From JACMNW01 sp031406155 (GTDB taxonomy: Bacteria; Pseudomonadota; Alphaproteobacteria; Rhodobacterales; Rhodobacteraceae), in assembly GCA_031406155.1 (NCBI GenBank), contig JANOGW010000056.1, positions 128,960 to 192,959 of the forward strand: DNA of 64,000 nt. Direction: 5' to 3'. Of the stretch, positions 9,507-17,396 are shown piece by piece; the stretch's first letter is position 1; each line of letters starts with the position of its first letter. The notes beneath the pieces are model-generated. The model was not told the origin of the DNA. It searched no databases and worked only from the letters and a program-made list of their open reading frames with translations. Made by a program: the position numbers and the translations under genes.

Positions 9507-11510
9507 ATGTTCGCCAAGATCCTGATCGCCAGTCGTGGAGAGATCGCCTGTCGCGTCATCGCCACCGCGCACCGCATGGGAACCCGGACAGTCGCGGTCT
9601 ACTCCGACGCCGATGCGGGTGCCAAACATGTCGCACTCGCCGGCGAGGCGGTCCATATCGGCGGGCCTGCGGTGTCCGAAAGCTATCTTCGCGGTGATGC
9701 GATCATCGCCGCCGCACTGCGCACCGGCTCGCAAGCGATCCATCCCGGCTATGGCTTCCTGTCGGAGAACCCCGATTTCGTCGAGGCGGTCGAGACGGCC
9801 GGGCTGATCTTCGTCGGGCCGCCCGCCAGCGCCATCCGCGCGATGGGTCTGAAGGATGCGGCGAAAACCCTGATGACCAAGGCGGGCGTCCCCGTGGTCC
9901 CCGGCTATCACGGAGGTAACCAGGACCCCGATTTTCTGGCATCGCAGGCGGCGGCCATCGGCTATCCCGTCCTCATTAAAGCGCGGGCGGGTGGCGGCGG
10001 CAAGGGCATGCGTCTTGTCGAGGACCCCCGCGGTTTCCGCGACGCCCTTGAAAGCGCGCAGCGCGAGGCGAAGTCGAGTTTCGGCGACCCCGCCTGCCTG
10101 ATCGAGAAATACGTAACGCACCCCCGGCATATCGAGATTCAGGTCTTCGGCGACGCCCATGGCAATGTGATCCACCTTTTTGAACGGGATTGCAGCCTGC
10201 AACGCCGCCATCAGAAGGTGATCGAAGAGGCCCCCGCCCCCGGCATGCCCGCGCATGTCCGCACCGCCATGGGCCGTGCCGCAGTCGATGCGGCAAAGGC
10301 CATCGGCTATCGTGGTGCGGGCACCGTCGAATTCATCGTGGACGGTTCCGGCCCATTGCGCGAAGATGGCTTCTGGTTCATGGAGATGAACACCCGCTTG
10401 CAGGTGGAACATCCGGTGTCCGAAGCCATAACCGGGCTCGATTTCGTCGAACTCCAGCTTCGCGTCGCGGCCGGAGAGCCGTTGCCGGTTCGGCAGGAAG
10501 ATCTTCACATTGACGGCTGGGCGTTCGAGGCCCGCCTTTACGCCGAGGATGTGCCGAAGGGCTTCCTGCCGGCCACCGGCACACTGAAACACCTGTCATT
10601 TCCGCCGGGCGTCGCGTTTTCGGGCGGTGCCGTCCGGGTGGACAGCGGCGTGCGCGAAGGCGATACGATTACCCCCTGGTACGATCCGATGATCGCCAAG
10701 GTCATCGTTCATGGCGCGAGCCGCACCGCAGCACTCAACCTTCTGGTCGCCACCCTAAGCGAGGTCCGCGTGGCCGGGACGACGACCAATCTGGAGTTCC
10801 TGACCGCTCTGGCCCGCCACCCCGGATTTGCGGCCGGCAAGGTCGATACCGGACTGATCGGTCGCGATCTGGCCCAGCTCACCGCAAGACCCGCAATGCC
10901 TGCCTCGATCCCGGCTCTGGCCGCCATGGCCGCGCTCGGCTCGTTCAACGATCCCCGGGGGAACGACCCTTGGGATCTTCTGACAGGTTGGCGCGCATGG
11001 TCGGAAGCCGAGGATTTCGTCACACTCGGGCACAGCGGGCAAGAGATTCACCTGCGCATCCTCCATCTTGGCGAGCGGCGTTTCCGCGTGATTTCAAACG
11101 ACATCGACTGCACCCTGACCATCGCGCAAATCCGCGAAGGCCGCGTGCTTTTCGACATCGACGGGCTGCGTGCGCGGGCGGAAATCGTGACCGGCGCCGG
11201 GTGGATTTCGGTGTTTCATGACGGTCTGCGCTACGATTTCCACCGGATTGATGACCTCGCCGTCGCGGAAGCAGAGCAGACCAGCAGCGATACTATCATT
11301 GCACCAATGCCCGGCCTTGTGTCTGCGGTCCGGACGGTCAACGGTGCTGCGGTCTGCAAGGGCGACGCGCTGCTTGTCCTCGAAGCGATGAAGATGGAGC
11401 ATATTCTGATCGCACCCCGCGACGGCGTGGTCGCCGAGGTGCTGGTCGCAGAGCGCGATCAGGTCACCGACGGCATGCTGCTTCTGCGGCTGGAGGCTCA
11501 GGATGACTGA
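9507..11510 (+). CDS. mccA: 3-methylcrotonyl-CoA carboxylase, alpha (biotin carboxylase/BCCP) subunit
   Basis: 667 residues from the ATG at 9507 (MFAKILIASRGEIA); an in-frame start 30 bp upstream lies inside mccB and has no ribosome-binding site, whereas AGAGGAAG precedes 9507. An N-terminal biotin carboxylase/ATP-grasp domain (KARAGGGGKGMR; MNTRLQVEHPVSE) is followed by a linker and a C-terminal biotinyl domain with EAMKMEH, the biotinylated Lys being about residue 629. It forms the alpha-beta carboxylase with the upstream MccB. Its end overlaps the HMG-CoA lyase start by 8 bp. Confidence 0.95.
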   Translation: MFAKILIASRGEIACRVIATAHRMGTRTVAVYSDADAGAKHVALAGEAVHIGGPAVSESYLRGDAIIAAALRTGSQAIHPGYGFLSENPDFVEAVETAGLIFVGPPASAIRAMGLKDAAKTLMTKAGVPVVPGYHGGNQDPDFLASQAAAIGYPVLIKARAGGGGKGMRLVEDPRGFRDALESAQREAKSSFGDPACLIEKYVTHPRHIEIQVFGDAHGNVIHLFERDCSLQRRHQKVIEEAPAPGMPAHVRTAMGRAAVDAAKAIGYRGAGTVEFIVDGSGPLREDGFWFMEMNTRLQVEHPVSEAITGLDFVELQLRVAAGEPLPVRQEDLHIDGWAFEARLYAEDVPKGFLPATGTLKHLSFPPGVAFSGGAVRVDSGVREGDTITPWYDPMIAKVIVHGASRTAALNLLVATLSEVRVAGTTTNLEFLTALARHPGFAAGKVDTGLIGRDLAQLTARPAMPASIPALAAMAALGSFNDPRGNDPWDLLTGWRAWSEAEDFVTLGHSGQEIHLRILHLGERRFRVISNDIDCTLTIAQIREGRVLFDIDGLRARAEIVTGAGWISVFHDGLRYDFHRIDDLAVAEAEQTSSDTIIAPMPGLVSAVRTVNGAAVCKGDALLVLEAMKMEHILIAPRDGVVAEVLVAERDQVTDGMLLLRLEAQDD

Positions 11511-12360
11511 ACGGGTCACAGTCTTTGAGGTGGGGCCGCGTGACGGACTGCAGAACGAGCCAAGACTGATCGCGACTGCCGACAAGATCCGGCTGATCGA
11601 CGGTCTGTCGGCTTGCGGTCTCATGCATATCGAGGTCGCAAGCTTCGTCAGCCCCAAATGGGTGCCGCAAATGGCGGATGCAGCGGAAGTGCTAGCGGGC
11701 ATCCAGCGCAGGCCCGGCGTTTTCTACGCCGCGCTGACGCCAAACCTGCAGGGTTTCGAACGTGCGGTTGAAGCCGGGGTGGACGAGGTGGCCGTCTTCG
11801 CCTCGGCCTCCGAAGGGTTCTCGCAAAGGAACATCAACTGCTCGATTACCGAAAGCCTTGAACGCTTCCGCCCGGTTCTCCTCGGCGCAAAAACCGCCAT
11901 GCTGCCGGTTCGGGGCTATGTATCCTGCGTGACGGACTGCCCGTTCGATGGGCCCGTTGCGCCGCAGGCTGTGGCGCAAGTGGCCGAAGCCCTCATCGAC
12001 CTTGGCTGCTATCAGGTCAGCCTCGGTGACACGCTTGGCTCGGCCACCCCCGCTTCGACCGGAAAGATGCTGGACGCCGTCCTCGCGCATTTGCCCGCCT
12101 CCCGGTTGGCCGGACATTTTCACGATACCAGAGGGCAGGCCCTGCACAACATCGCCCAGTGCCTCGATCTTGGTCTGCGCACCTTCGACAGTTCGGTGGG
12201 CGGCCTAGGCGGATGCCCCTACGCGCCCGGCGCGCAGGGCAATGTCGCGACAGAGGCGGTCGTCGCTATGCTGCACCATCAAGGCTTCGAGACCGGCATC
12301 GATGTCGACGCCCTGGCCGGAATGTCCCGATTTGCCCAAAGCCTCCGGAGGCCGGAATGA
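11503..12360 (+). CDS. hydroxymethylglutaryl-CoA lyase
   Basis: 285 residues. It cleaves HMG-CoA to acetyl-CoA and acetoacetate, the last step of leucine degradation. The N-terminal FEVGPRDGLQNEP, the metal-binding HFHDTRG and the active-site loop GGLGGCPYAPGAQGNVATE (catalytic Cys about residue 238) define the family within the DRE-TIM metallolyases. No mitochondrial or secretion signal is present, so it acts in the cytoplasm. The start ATG overlaps the end of mccA and the TGA overlaps the next ATG, so it sits inside a strictly coupled operon. The usual symbols are mvaB, hmgL or liuE; I leave the field empty because naming differs between species. Confidence 0.95.
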   Translation: MTERVTVFEVGPRDGLQNEPRLIATADKIRLIDGLSACGLMHIEVASFVSPKWVPQMADAAEVLAGIQRRPGVFYAALTPNLQGFERAVEAGVDEVAVFASASEGFSQRNINCSITESLERFRPVLLGAKTAMLPVRGYVSCVTDCPFDGPVAPQAVAQVAEALIDLGCYQVSLGDTLGSATPASTGKMLDAVLAHLPASRLAGHFHDTRGQALHNIAQCLDLGLRTFDSSVGGLGGCPYAPGAQGNVATEAVVAMLHHQGFETGIDVDALAGMSRFAQSLRRPE

Positions 12361-13142
12361 GCTGGAAAACCCTCGACGTCAGGATGGATGAGCGCGGCGT
12401 TGTCTATGTCAGGCTGAACATGCCCGAAAAGCGAAACGTCCTCTCGGCGCAGATGATCACTGAGCTGACCGAGATGGCGGCGACCATCGGCCATGACGGT
12501 AAGACCCGAGCCATCGTCCTGTCGGGAGCGGGGACCATATTCTGCGCTGGCGCGGACCTGAACTGGATGAAGGCGCAAATCGAGGTCGACCGGGCGCAGC
12601 GCATGCGCGAGGCGCGCAAACTCGCCGAAATGTTGCAGGCCCTGAACACCATCCGCGCGCCCCTGATCGGCCGGCTGCACGGGGCTGCGTTCGGGGGCGG
12701 CATCGGCCTCGCCTGCGTCTGCGATGTGACGCTGGCCGGCAGCACGACGAAGTTCTGCTTTTCGGAAACCCGGCTCGGGATCATTCCTGCCACGATTGGC
12801 CCGTATGTGCTGGCTCGGATGGGCGAGGGCCACGCCCGCCGGGTCTTCATGTCGGCCCGCGTGTTCGACGCGGTGGAGGCTGAACGCCTTGGCATCGTGT
12901 CCCGGGCGGTTGCGCCAGACGACCTCGACAGGTCGGTGGAGGCAGAGGTCGCCCCCTACTTACAAGTCGCACCGGGTGCAGTAGCCGCTGCCAAGAAGCT
13001 GGCCCGCGATCTTGGACCCCGCATCGACGCCGACGTCATCGACGACACGATCCGACGCCTTGCGGATATCTGGGAAGGGCCCGAGGCGCTGCACGGCATT
13101 ACCGCCTTTCTGAACAAGCGGCCCCCAGATTGGGCGCAGTAG
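12357..13142 (+). CDS. enoyl-CoA hydratase/isomerase, probable methylglutaconyl-CoA hydratase
   Basis: 261 residues from the ATG at 12357, which overlaps the preceding stop (ATGA). A longer in-frame reading upstream lies entirely within the lyase gene and is rejected. Crotonase features are LSGAGTIFCAGADLNWMK (first oxyanion-hole segment), HGAAFGGGIGLACVCDVTLA (second), and the FSETRLGIIPATIGPYVL helix. Its position after mccBA and HMG-CoA lyase makes hydration of 3-methylglutaconyl-CoA to HMG-CoA the likely reaction (LiuC role); specificity is inferred from context because the fold alone does not tell. It is the last gene of the operon. Confidence 0.9.
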   Translation: MSWKTLDVRMDERGVVYVRLNMPEKRNVLSAQMITELTEMAATIGHDGKTRAIVLSGAGTIFCAGADLNWMKAQIEVDRAQRMREARKLAEMLQALNTIRAPLIGRLHGAAFGGGIGLACVCDVTLAGSTTKFCFSETRLGIIPATIGPYVLARMGEGHARRVFMSARVFDAVEAERLGIVSRAVAPDDLDRSVEAEVAPYLQVAPGAVAAAKKLARDLGPRIDADVIDDTIRRLADIWEGPEALHGITAFLNKRPPDWAQ

Positions 13143-14030
13143 CCGCTAGGATGACGTGGTTTCATGAGGTGGAAATGCGGTCGGCACAACTGCCTCAGTC
13201 ACGGTCGCGGGATTGGAAAACTGGGCCCCTCCGGCTCGATTTCCGTCTCGTGATCCCGCATTGTGGGCTCAACCCTGAAACAGAGGCCCCCGGGGGGGTA
13301 TGTCGCGAGGTTTTTCAGCAGACGGGAACGCCCCTATGGACGGACCTGTCCTTTCACCCAACGAGCACGTCGCGCTAACTTGTTTGCAAATCAAGCCAGT
13401 GGGGCGTGCATATCGCAGTCCGCCAGCAAGCATGCACAGCCCGTTTGAAAGAAAGCTGGTACGGTACATGACAAAGAACCCCACCTCAACCGGCGGGACA
13501 CATATGATAGCGAGATCGCCAGCCCGCATCCGGCAGGGACGGCAGCATGGGTTGGTATGTTGACGACCTCGTTCCAAGGTCTAAGGGTGGCTCCAACTCT
13601 TCGCGAAATCCCCAACTACGTCCGGACCACGGCCAACCAGTGAAAATCAAACCCGTTGGCCCAAAGAGACGACATTGGGATCCGCAAAGCAAGTAGTCGC
13701 AGACCTGTCAGCCTTTACTCCGCCGAACGTCAGCTTCTGTTGGCTGCGCGGAAGTGTCCTCGAAAGCCGATGAACGTCGGTATCGGGCAGTTCCGCAGTT
13801 CCTGCACCAAGCCCAGCAACCGCATCCGGCGCGTTGCGCCGGAACCGGACCGAGCGGGTTGGCTGATCCGACGGGGGTCAAGTCTGAGGATCTCGTTGCT
13901 ACACCGTCGGGGCGATTGAAACTTCCTGCCAACCCGGAACCTGATCCCAAATCGCGATGACGGGAGAAAACGTTATCAATGGGCGCGTGCCAGAGAAATT
14001 GGTACTTTTGAAGAACAGGTCAGCTTGGCC
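13143..14030. other. 888-bp intergenic stretch at the left border of the mobile element
   Basis: No frame here has family-like composition plus a ribosome-binding site. One frame (13957-14154) overlaps the mobC start and resembles nothing I know. This is the transition from the leucine operon to the mobilization genes. The element boundary probably falls near its right end (see 14031-14039). Confidence 0.5.
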
Positions 14031-14039
14031 ATTGGTGGA
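14031..14039. other. candidate left attachment core (ATTGGTGGA)
   Basis: The 9-mer ATTGGTGGA occurs here and again at 42610-42618, straddling the 3' end of the tRNA-Ala gene where the recombinase frame ends. Serine recombinases leave only very short shared cores, so a match this short is what one would expect, but it could also be chance. Confidence 0.3.
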
Positions 14040-14083
14040 CCTTGGGGGAGAAAGTTCGAACACCCTCATTGATACACTGGAGG

Positions 14084-14098
14084 GCTGGCAAAGCCAGC
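14084..14098. other. GCTGGC-AAA-GCCAGC hairpin, candidate part of oriT
   Basis: A perfect 6-bp stem with an AAA loop lies 36 bp upstream of mobC. Inverted repeats just ahead of mobC/relaxase genes commonly mark the transfer origin. I cannot identify a nick site. Confidence 0.35.
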
Positions 14099-14134
14099 TG
14101 ACACATTTCGATCTTAACGATCTGAAGTGTGTCC

Positions 14135-14548
14135 ATGTCCCGTCGAGAGAATGATTTCAATGCTGTAGCGGCAGCCAAACCCCGCACACCTGCCCCTTTC
14201 TCCCTGCGCCTGACGTTTGCGGAACGGGCAAAGCTGGAGCGGGACGCTTCCGGGATGAGCCTAGGTGCTTACATCCGGGGTCGGCTCTTTGGTGAGGATG
14301 CCAACCCGCGAAAGACGCGAGGGAAGACGCCGGTCAAGGATCACGAGGCCTTGGGCCGGGTTCTCGGGGCACTCGGCGGCTCCCGCCTGTCACAGAACCT
14401 CAACCAGCTGGCCAAGGCCGTGAACACCGGCTCGCTGCCCGTGACACCTGAAACCGAGCGCGACCTTACTGAGGCCTGCGCTGCCGTTGCCCTGATCCGC
14501 GCCGAGCTGATGCGCGCCCTTGGGGCCAGCGCGGGAGGTGAGGCATGA
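14135..14548 (+). CDS. mobC: MobC-like relaxosome accessory protein
   Basis: 137 residues from the ATG at 14135 (MSRRENDF); an in-frame GTG six bases upstream is an alternative, and neither has a strong ribosome-binding site. The N-terminal half has the ribbon-helix-helix character of MobC proteins (FSLRLTFAERAKLERDA, then GMSLGAYIRGRLFG), and the C-terminal half has the conserved GGSRLSQNLNQLAKAVNTGSL segment. MobC proteins bind oriT and help the relaxase open the DNA. It overlaps the relaxase start by 4 bp (ATGA), so the two are translationally coupled. Confidence 0.85.
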   Translation: MSRRENDFNAVAAAKPRTPAPFSLRLTFAERAKLERDASGMSLGAYIRGRLFGEDANPRKTRGKTPVKDHEALGRVLGALGGSRLSQNLNQLAKAVNTGSLPVTPETERDLTEACAAVALIRAELMRALGASAGGEA

Positions 14549-15864
14549 TTTTGAAGGGCTCCCAACGCGGCAACGCCGCCCAACTGGCCCGGCACCTTCT
14601 GAACCTGAAGGAGAACGAGCATGTCGAGCTACATGAGCTGCGCGGCTTTTCCAGTGAGGGGCTTCTCGATGCCCTGCATGAGGCCGAGGCTATCGCCAAG
14701 GGCACACGCTGCAAGCAATGCCTGTTCTCCCTGTCCCTTAGCCCGCCGCCAGATGTGGCGGTCGATGTGGCCACGTTCGAGACGGCCATCGAGATGGTCG
14801 AGATGCGCCTGGGTCTGGTGGGTCTGCCACGGGCCATCGTCTTCCATGAGAAGGAAGGGCGACGGCATGCCCATGCCGTCTGGTCCCGCATCGATCATGA
14901 AACGATGACAGCCCGGAACCTCCCCTGGTTCAAGACCCGCCTGAATGACGTGGCCAAGGAACTGTTCCTGCATCACCAGTGGGACATGCCGAAAGGCTTC
15001 ATTGACCACGCCCTGCGCAACCCGCTGAACTTCAGCCGCGAGGAATGGCAACAGGCCAAGCGGCGCGAGGTCGATCCCCGCATGCTCAAGGCCTTGTTCC
15101 GGGCCTGCTGGCATGCCAGCGACAATGCCGCCACCTTGAAGGCAGCATTGGAGGAGAAAGGATTCTTTCTGGCCCGTGGGGACCGTCGGGGTGTGGTGGC
15201 GGTGGACTACCGGGGCGAGGTCTATCCTCTTGGCCGGTGGTCCGGGGTGAAAGAAAAGGATGTGGCCGGGCGCTTCCCCAAGCCGGAACGGCTCCCTTCC
15301 GTCGAAGCCACCAAAGCCCTGATCGCCACCCGGATGACCGAAAAACTCCAGACCTACATCAAGGAGGTCGAGGCGACCCATGGAAGGCTGTCTCCCAGCG
15401 TCGAGTTCCGACGGATACAGCTGGTGCAACGCCAGCGTCAGGAACGGAAGGACCTCGGCGAAGTCCATGATCGCCGGAGGCAGGCGGAAGAGCGGGCACG
15501 GGCTGCGCGCCTGCCTCGGGGTTTTTCGGGAATCTGGCACCGGATCACGGGCAAGTATTCCAAGATCAGGCTTCAGAATGAAGTCGAGTCGCTGAAAGCC
15601 TGGCAGCGAGACAGAGCGGAGAAGGATGCGTTGATTTCAAGGCAGCTGACGGAGCGGCAAGAGCTGCAAAAGGCTGTCACGCATTTCCGGGACCAGCGGG
15701 CAAAAGACATCGGCGAGATCGAGAAGGACATCGGCCAGTATCTGGCCCTGAAGCGCAGTGACCTGCCCCGCGTGAAGGACTTCAACGACAAATCAGGGGC
15801 GAAAACACCGACGCGGTCGCGCACCAAAGACAAGGGCTTCGATGGACCGGACTTCACCCCGTGA
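14545..15864 (+). CDS. relaxase/mobilization nuclease (MobA/VirD2-like, MOBP type)
   Basis: 439 residues. The N-terminal relaxase domain carries the metal-binding histidines in GRRHAHAVWSRID (about residues 109-121), the HxH variant of the three-His motif. The initial MILKGSQRGNAAQLARHLL is the usual start of these small mobilization relaxases. The C-terminal half is charged and helical with probable coiled coils (residues about 255-420) and no primase or helicase domain. It would nick oriT and lead the strand to the coupling protein. The partner ATPase is encoded 22 kb away at 37779-39317 in the same element. Confidence 0.88.
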   Translation: MILKGSQRGNAAQLARHLLNLKENEHVELHELRGFSSEGLLDALHEAEAIAKGTRCKQCLFSLSLSPPPDVAVDVATFETAIEMVEMRLGLVGLPRAIVFHEKEGRRHAHAVWSRIDHETMTARNLPWFKTRLNDVAKELFLHHQWDMPKGFIDHALRNPLNFSREEWQQAKRREVDPRMLKALFRACWHASDNAATLKAALEEKGFFLARGDRRGVVAVDYRGEVYPLGRWSGVKEKDVAGRFPKPERLPSVEATKALIATRMTEKLQTYIKEVEATHGRLSPSVEFRRIQLVQRQRQERKDLGEVHDRRRQAEERARAARLPRGFSGIWHRITGKYSKIRLQNEVESLKAWQRDRAEKDALISRQLTERQELQKAVTHFRDQRAKDIGEIEKDIGQYLALKRSDLPRVKDFNDKSGAKTPTRSRTKDKGFDGPDFTP

Positions 15865-15879
15865 TGATGGAGGAAGATA

Positions 15880-16095
15880 ATGACCAAGACGATCCGGCTG
15901 ACCATGGACAAGGCGTTGTCGGCCAAGCTCGACGAGCTGACCGACTTCCATGGCGAGACTATGGAAGACACGATCCGACTTCTGATCCGATACGACCACG
16001 CCTCCATGATGCGTTTCGCCGACAAGGAATTCGGCACGATTCGGGACAGGGTTGCGCCCACGGGGCCGCAACCTGACGATGAAATCCCGATGTGA
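15880..16095 (+). CDS. small ribbon-helix-helix-like protein
   Basis: 71 residues, starting MTKTIRLTMDKALSAKLDEL, preceded by GGAGGAAG at ideal spacing. A short basic beta strand (KTIRLTM) followed by two helices is the shape of ribbon-helix-helix DNA-binding proteins. It is 15 bp downstream of the relaxase and shares its transcript, so an accessory or autoregulatory role in mobilization is plausible but unproven. A strong hairpin follows immediately. Confidence 0.7.
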   Translation: MTKTIRLTMDKALSAKLDELTDFHGETMEDTIRLLIRYDHASMMRFADKEFGTIRDRVAPTGPQPDDEIPM

Positions 16096-16097
16096 AA

Positions 16098-16123
16098 GGC
16101 CGGAAGGGAAACCCCTTCCGGCC
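16098..16123. terminator. bidirectional terminator hairpin between convergent genes
   Basis: An 11-bp perfect GC-rich stem (GGCCGGAAGGG with its complement) and a 4-nt loop lie between the end of the RHH gene at 16095 and the end of the convergent gene at 16132. Confidence 0.75.
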
Positions 16124-16131
16124 AATCCTTA

Positions 16132-16497
16132 TTACCACCAGGAGTCGTAGTAGACGGTGTATCCGGCAGCGATGGCCTCGCGGGCTTTCGCGATGAAGGC
16201 CAGATCGTCCTGGCTTTCGGTACCGTCCGTTTCGCCGAAGAAGAAACCCGCAGTTTGCGGGAGTGACCCGTTGCGAATAGCGTCCTCCAGCCGGTCAAGG
16301 TCTTCGAGGCTCAGGGCCACCGGCACGAGGTTGAAGCTTTCGGACTTGCCGCCCTTGGCTTGGTAAAGCTCACGCATCCAGCCGTGCAGGTTGGGATGCT
16401 TGCGCCAGTAGTGCAGCTCCTGCGCATTCTTGGCCTTGAAGTCTACCGGTGCGGGAAGCGCCTCGGTGGTGATCATCGCGTACATATCCAGTCCCAT
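16132..16497 (-). CDS. conserved hypothetical protein of the MGLDMYA type
   Basis: 121 residues from the ATG at 16497, which has AAAGGA seven bases upstream; the frame is open further upstream but without a start signal. The opening MGLDMYA followed by an ELHYWRKHPNLHGWM segment is a pattern I know from many plasmid and phage proteins of unknown function. There is no signal peptide or membrane segment. It ends YTVYYDSWW. I cannot assign an activity. It is monocistronic, convergent with the mobilization operon, and is part of the element's accessory cargo. Confidence 0.72.
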   Translation of the reverse strand: MGLDMYAMITTEALPAPVDFKAKNAQELHYWRKHPNLHGWMRELYQAKGGKSESFNLVPVALSLEDLDRLEDAIRNGSLPQTAGFFFGETDGTESQDDLAFIAKAREAIAAGYTVYYDSWW

Positions 16498-16970
16498 GAT
16501 GTTGGTCCTTTCGTTCTTGGGGTTACGTCCTGATGGACGCGCCCGAAAACGGCAGGGGATCGAGGGGCGGGCGTCATGGCCAACACGGCTCGGCCCGACA
16601 GGGGCGAGGTGGTGCGGGCAGGCCATTGAAGACCGTGCCGCCCCTGCCAGGGTCGCGGGAATATGCATTCAGGACATCTACCACAGAAGAAATATCCACA
16701 GGGCTGGTGATATTGCGGATCGCCGACGATTTCTCAAACCAAATGACACATACAAGGTTTAGGCTGAGATAACTCAGTATGAGTTATCAACAACAATCAG
16801 GCGCTGAATGCAAATCATAGTTGAGATAACAAACAAGATTTGGTTTGATCCGAATGTAACGGCTAAAATTTAACCTTGCCGGAAAACTAAAGAACATTCT
16901 ACAATTCGCGATGTCTTTGGGTGGCCCCAAGAAGAGTTCCGGTATCGGCAATTTCAATTAAGGAAATAAG
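16498..16970. other. AT-rich intergenic region ahead of the RTX locus
   Basis: GC content falls sharply after about 16680. It holds an 8-bp-arm inverted repeat at 16768-16788 and no gene I can support. The AT-rich patch is likely to contain promoters for the small membrane peptides and the RTX gene. Confidence 0.5.
16768..16788. promoter_or_regulatory. inverted repeat GATAACTC-N5-GAGTTATC
   Basis: Perfect 8-bp arms around AGTAT in AT-rich DNA; a half-site-like GAGATAAC recurs near 16822. The spacing fits a dimeric regulator site. There is no T-run, so a terminator is less likely. Confidence 0.45.
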
Positions 16971-17138
16971 ATGAAAAAGAAAAAAAAGTACCTACTGTTG
17001 GTAACGTCACTTGCGGCATTCGCCCTTCTCTTAAGTGTGAGTTACTACATGCTTGGCGGCGGGCCAAATAAAAGCCAGCAAAACGAAAGTTCAAAAACAA
17101 TCTTTGATCCAGACAAAGTAAAAATGCACATCCAATAA
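16971..17138 (+). CDS. 55-residue single-pass membrane peptide
   Basis: The protein starts MKKKKKYLLLVTSLAAFALL: a five-Lys start, then one hydrophobic helix (about residues 7-27), then a polar tail ending KVKMHIQ. AAGGAA lies at good spacing before the ATG. By shape it is an inner-membrane or exported peptide (N-in, C-out) of unknown role. The DNA is much more AT-rich than the flanking mobilization genes. A 57-residue gene and the 1577-residue RTX gene follow on the same strand, so it may belong to the RTX transcript. Confidence 0.5.
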   Translation: MKKKKKYLLLVTSLAAFALLLSVSYYMLGGGPNKSQQNESSKTIFDPDKVKMHIQ

Positions 17139-17169
17139 TGATAAGCTCCTCAAGTGGAATACCGCTATA

Positions 17170-17343
17170 ATGGCCAATAAAAAAATAAACATTTCTACTA
17201 TTGTAGCCACTCTTGCGATTCAGCTGGGTGCTTGGTTGCTACAGAAAATTCTACATAAATCAGAGATAATAATTTTAGTGGCGTCAGACAAGCCTGAAGG
17301 CACTGCTAACGAGCAGAGCCGACCGGCTCATTATCCCATGTAA
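17170..17343 (+). CDS. 57-residue hydrophobic small protein
   Basis: It begins MANKKINISTIVATLAIQLG and has a mostly apolar N-terminal half (residues 8-38) followed by a polar tail ending RPAHYPM. It starts 31 bp after the preceding peptide gene and ends 53 bp before the RTX gene. There is no clear ribosome-binding site, so translation is less certain than for its neighbour. No family is recognised. Confidence 0.4.
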   Translation: MANKKINISTIVATLAIQLGAWLLQKILHKSEIIILVASDKPEGTANEQSRPAHYPM

Positions 17344-17396
17344 CCGAGAATCAACATACAATAAATTTTGCACAACCCGATACGGATAGAAAACAA

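Noticed and set aside
12159..12356. N-terminal extension of the enoyl-CoA hydratase
   Set aside because: It lies wholly within the HMG-CoA lyase gene; the ATG at 12357 overlapping the lyase stop gives the normal family length.
13957..14154. 65-residue open frame overlapping the mobC start
   Set aside because: No family pattern, overlaps mobC and the candidate oriT hairpin; probably not coding.
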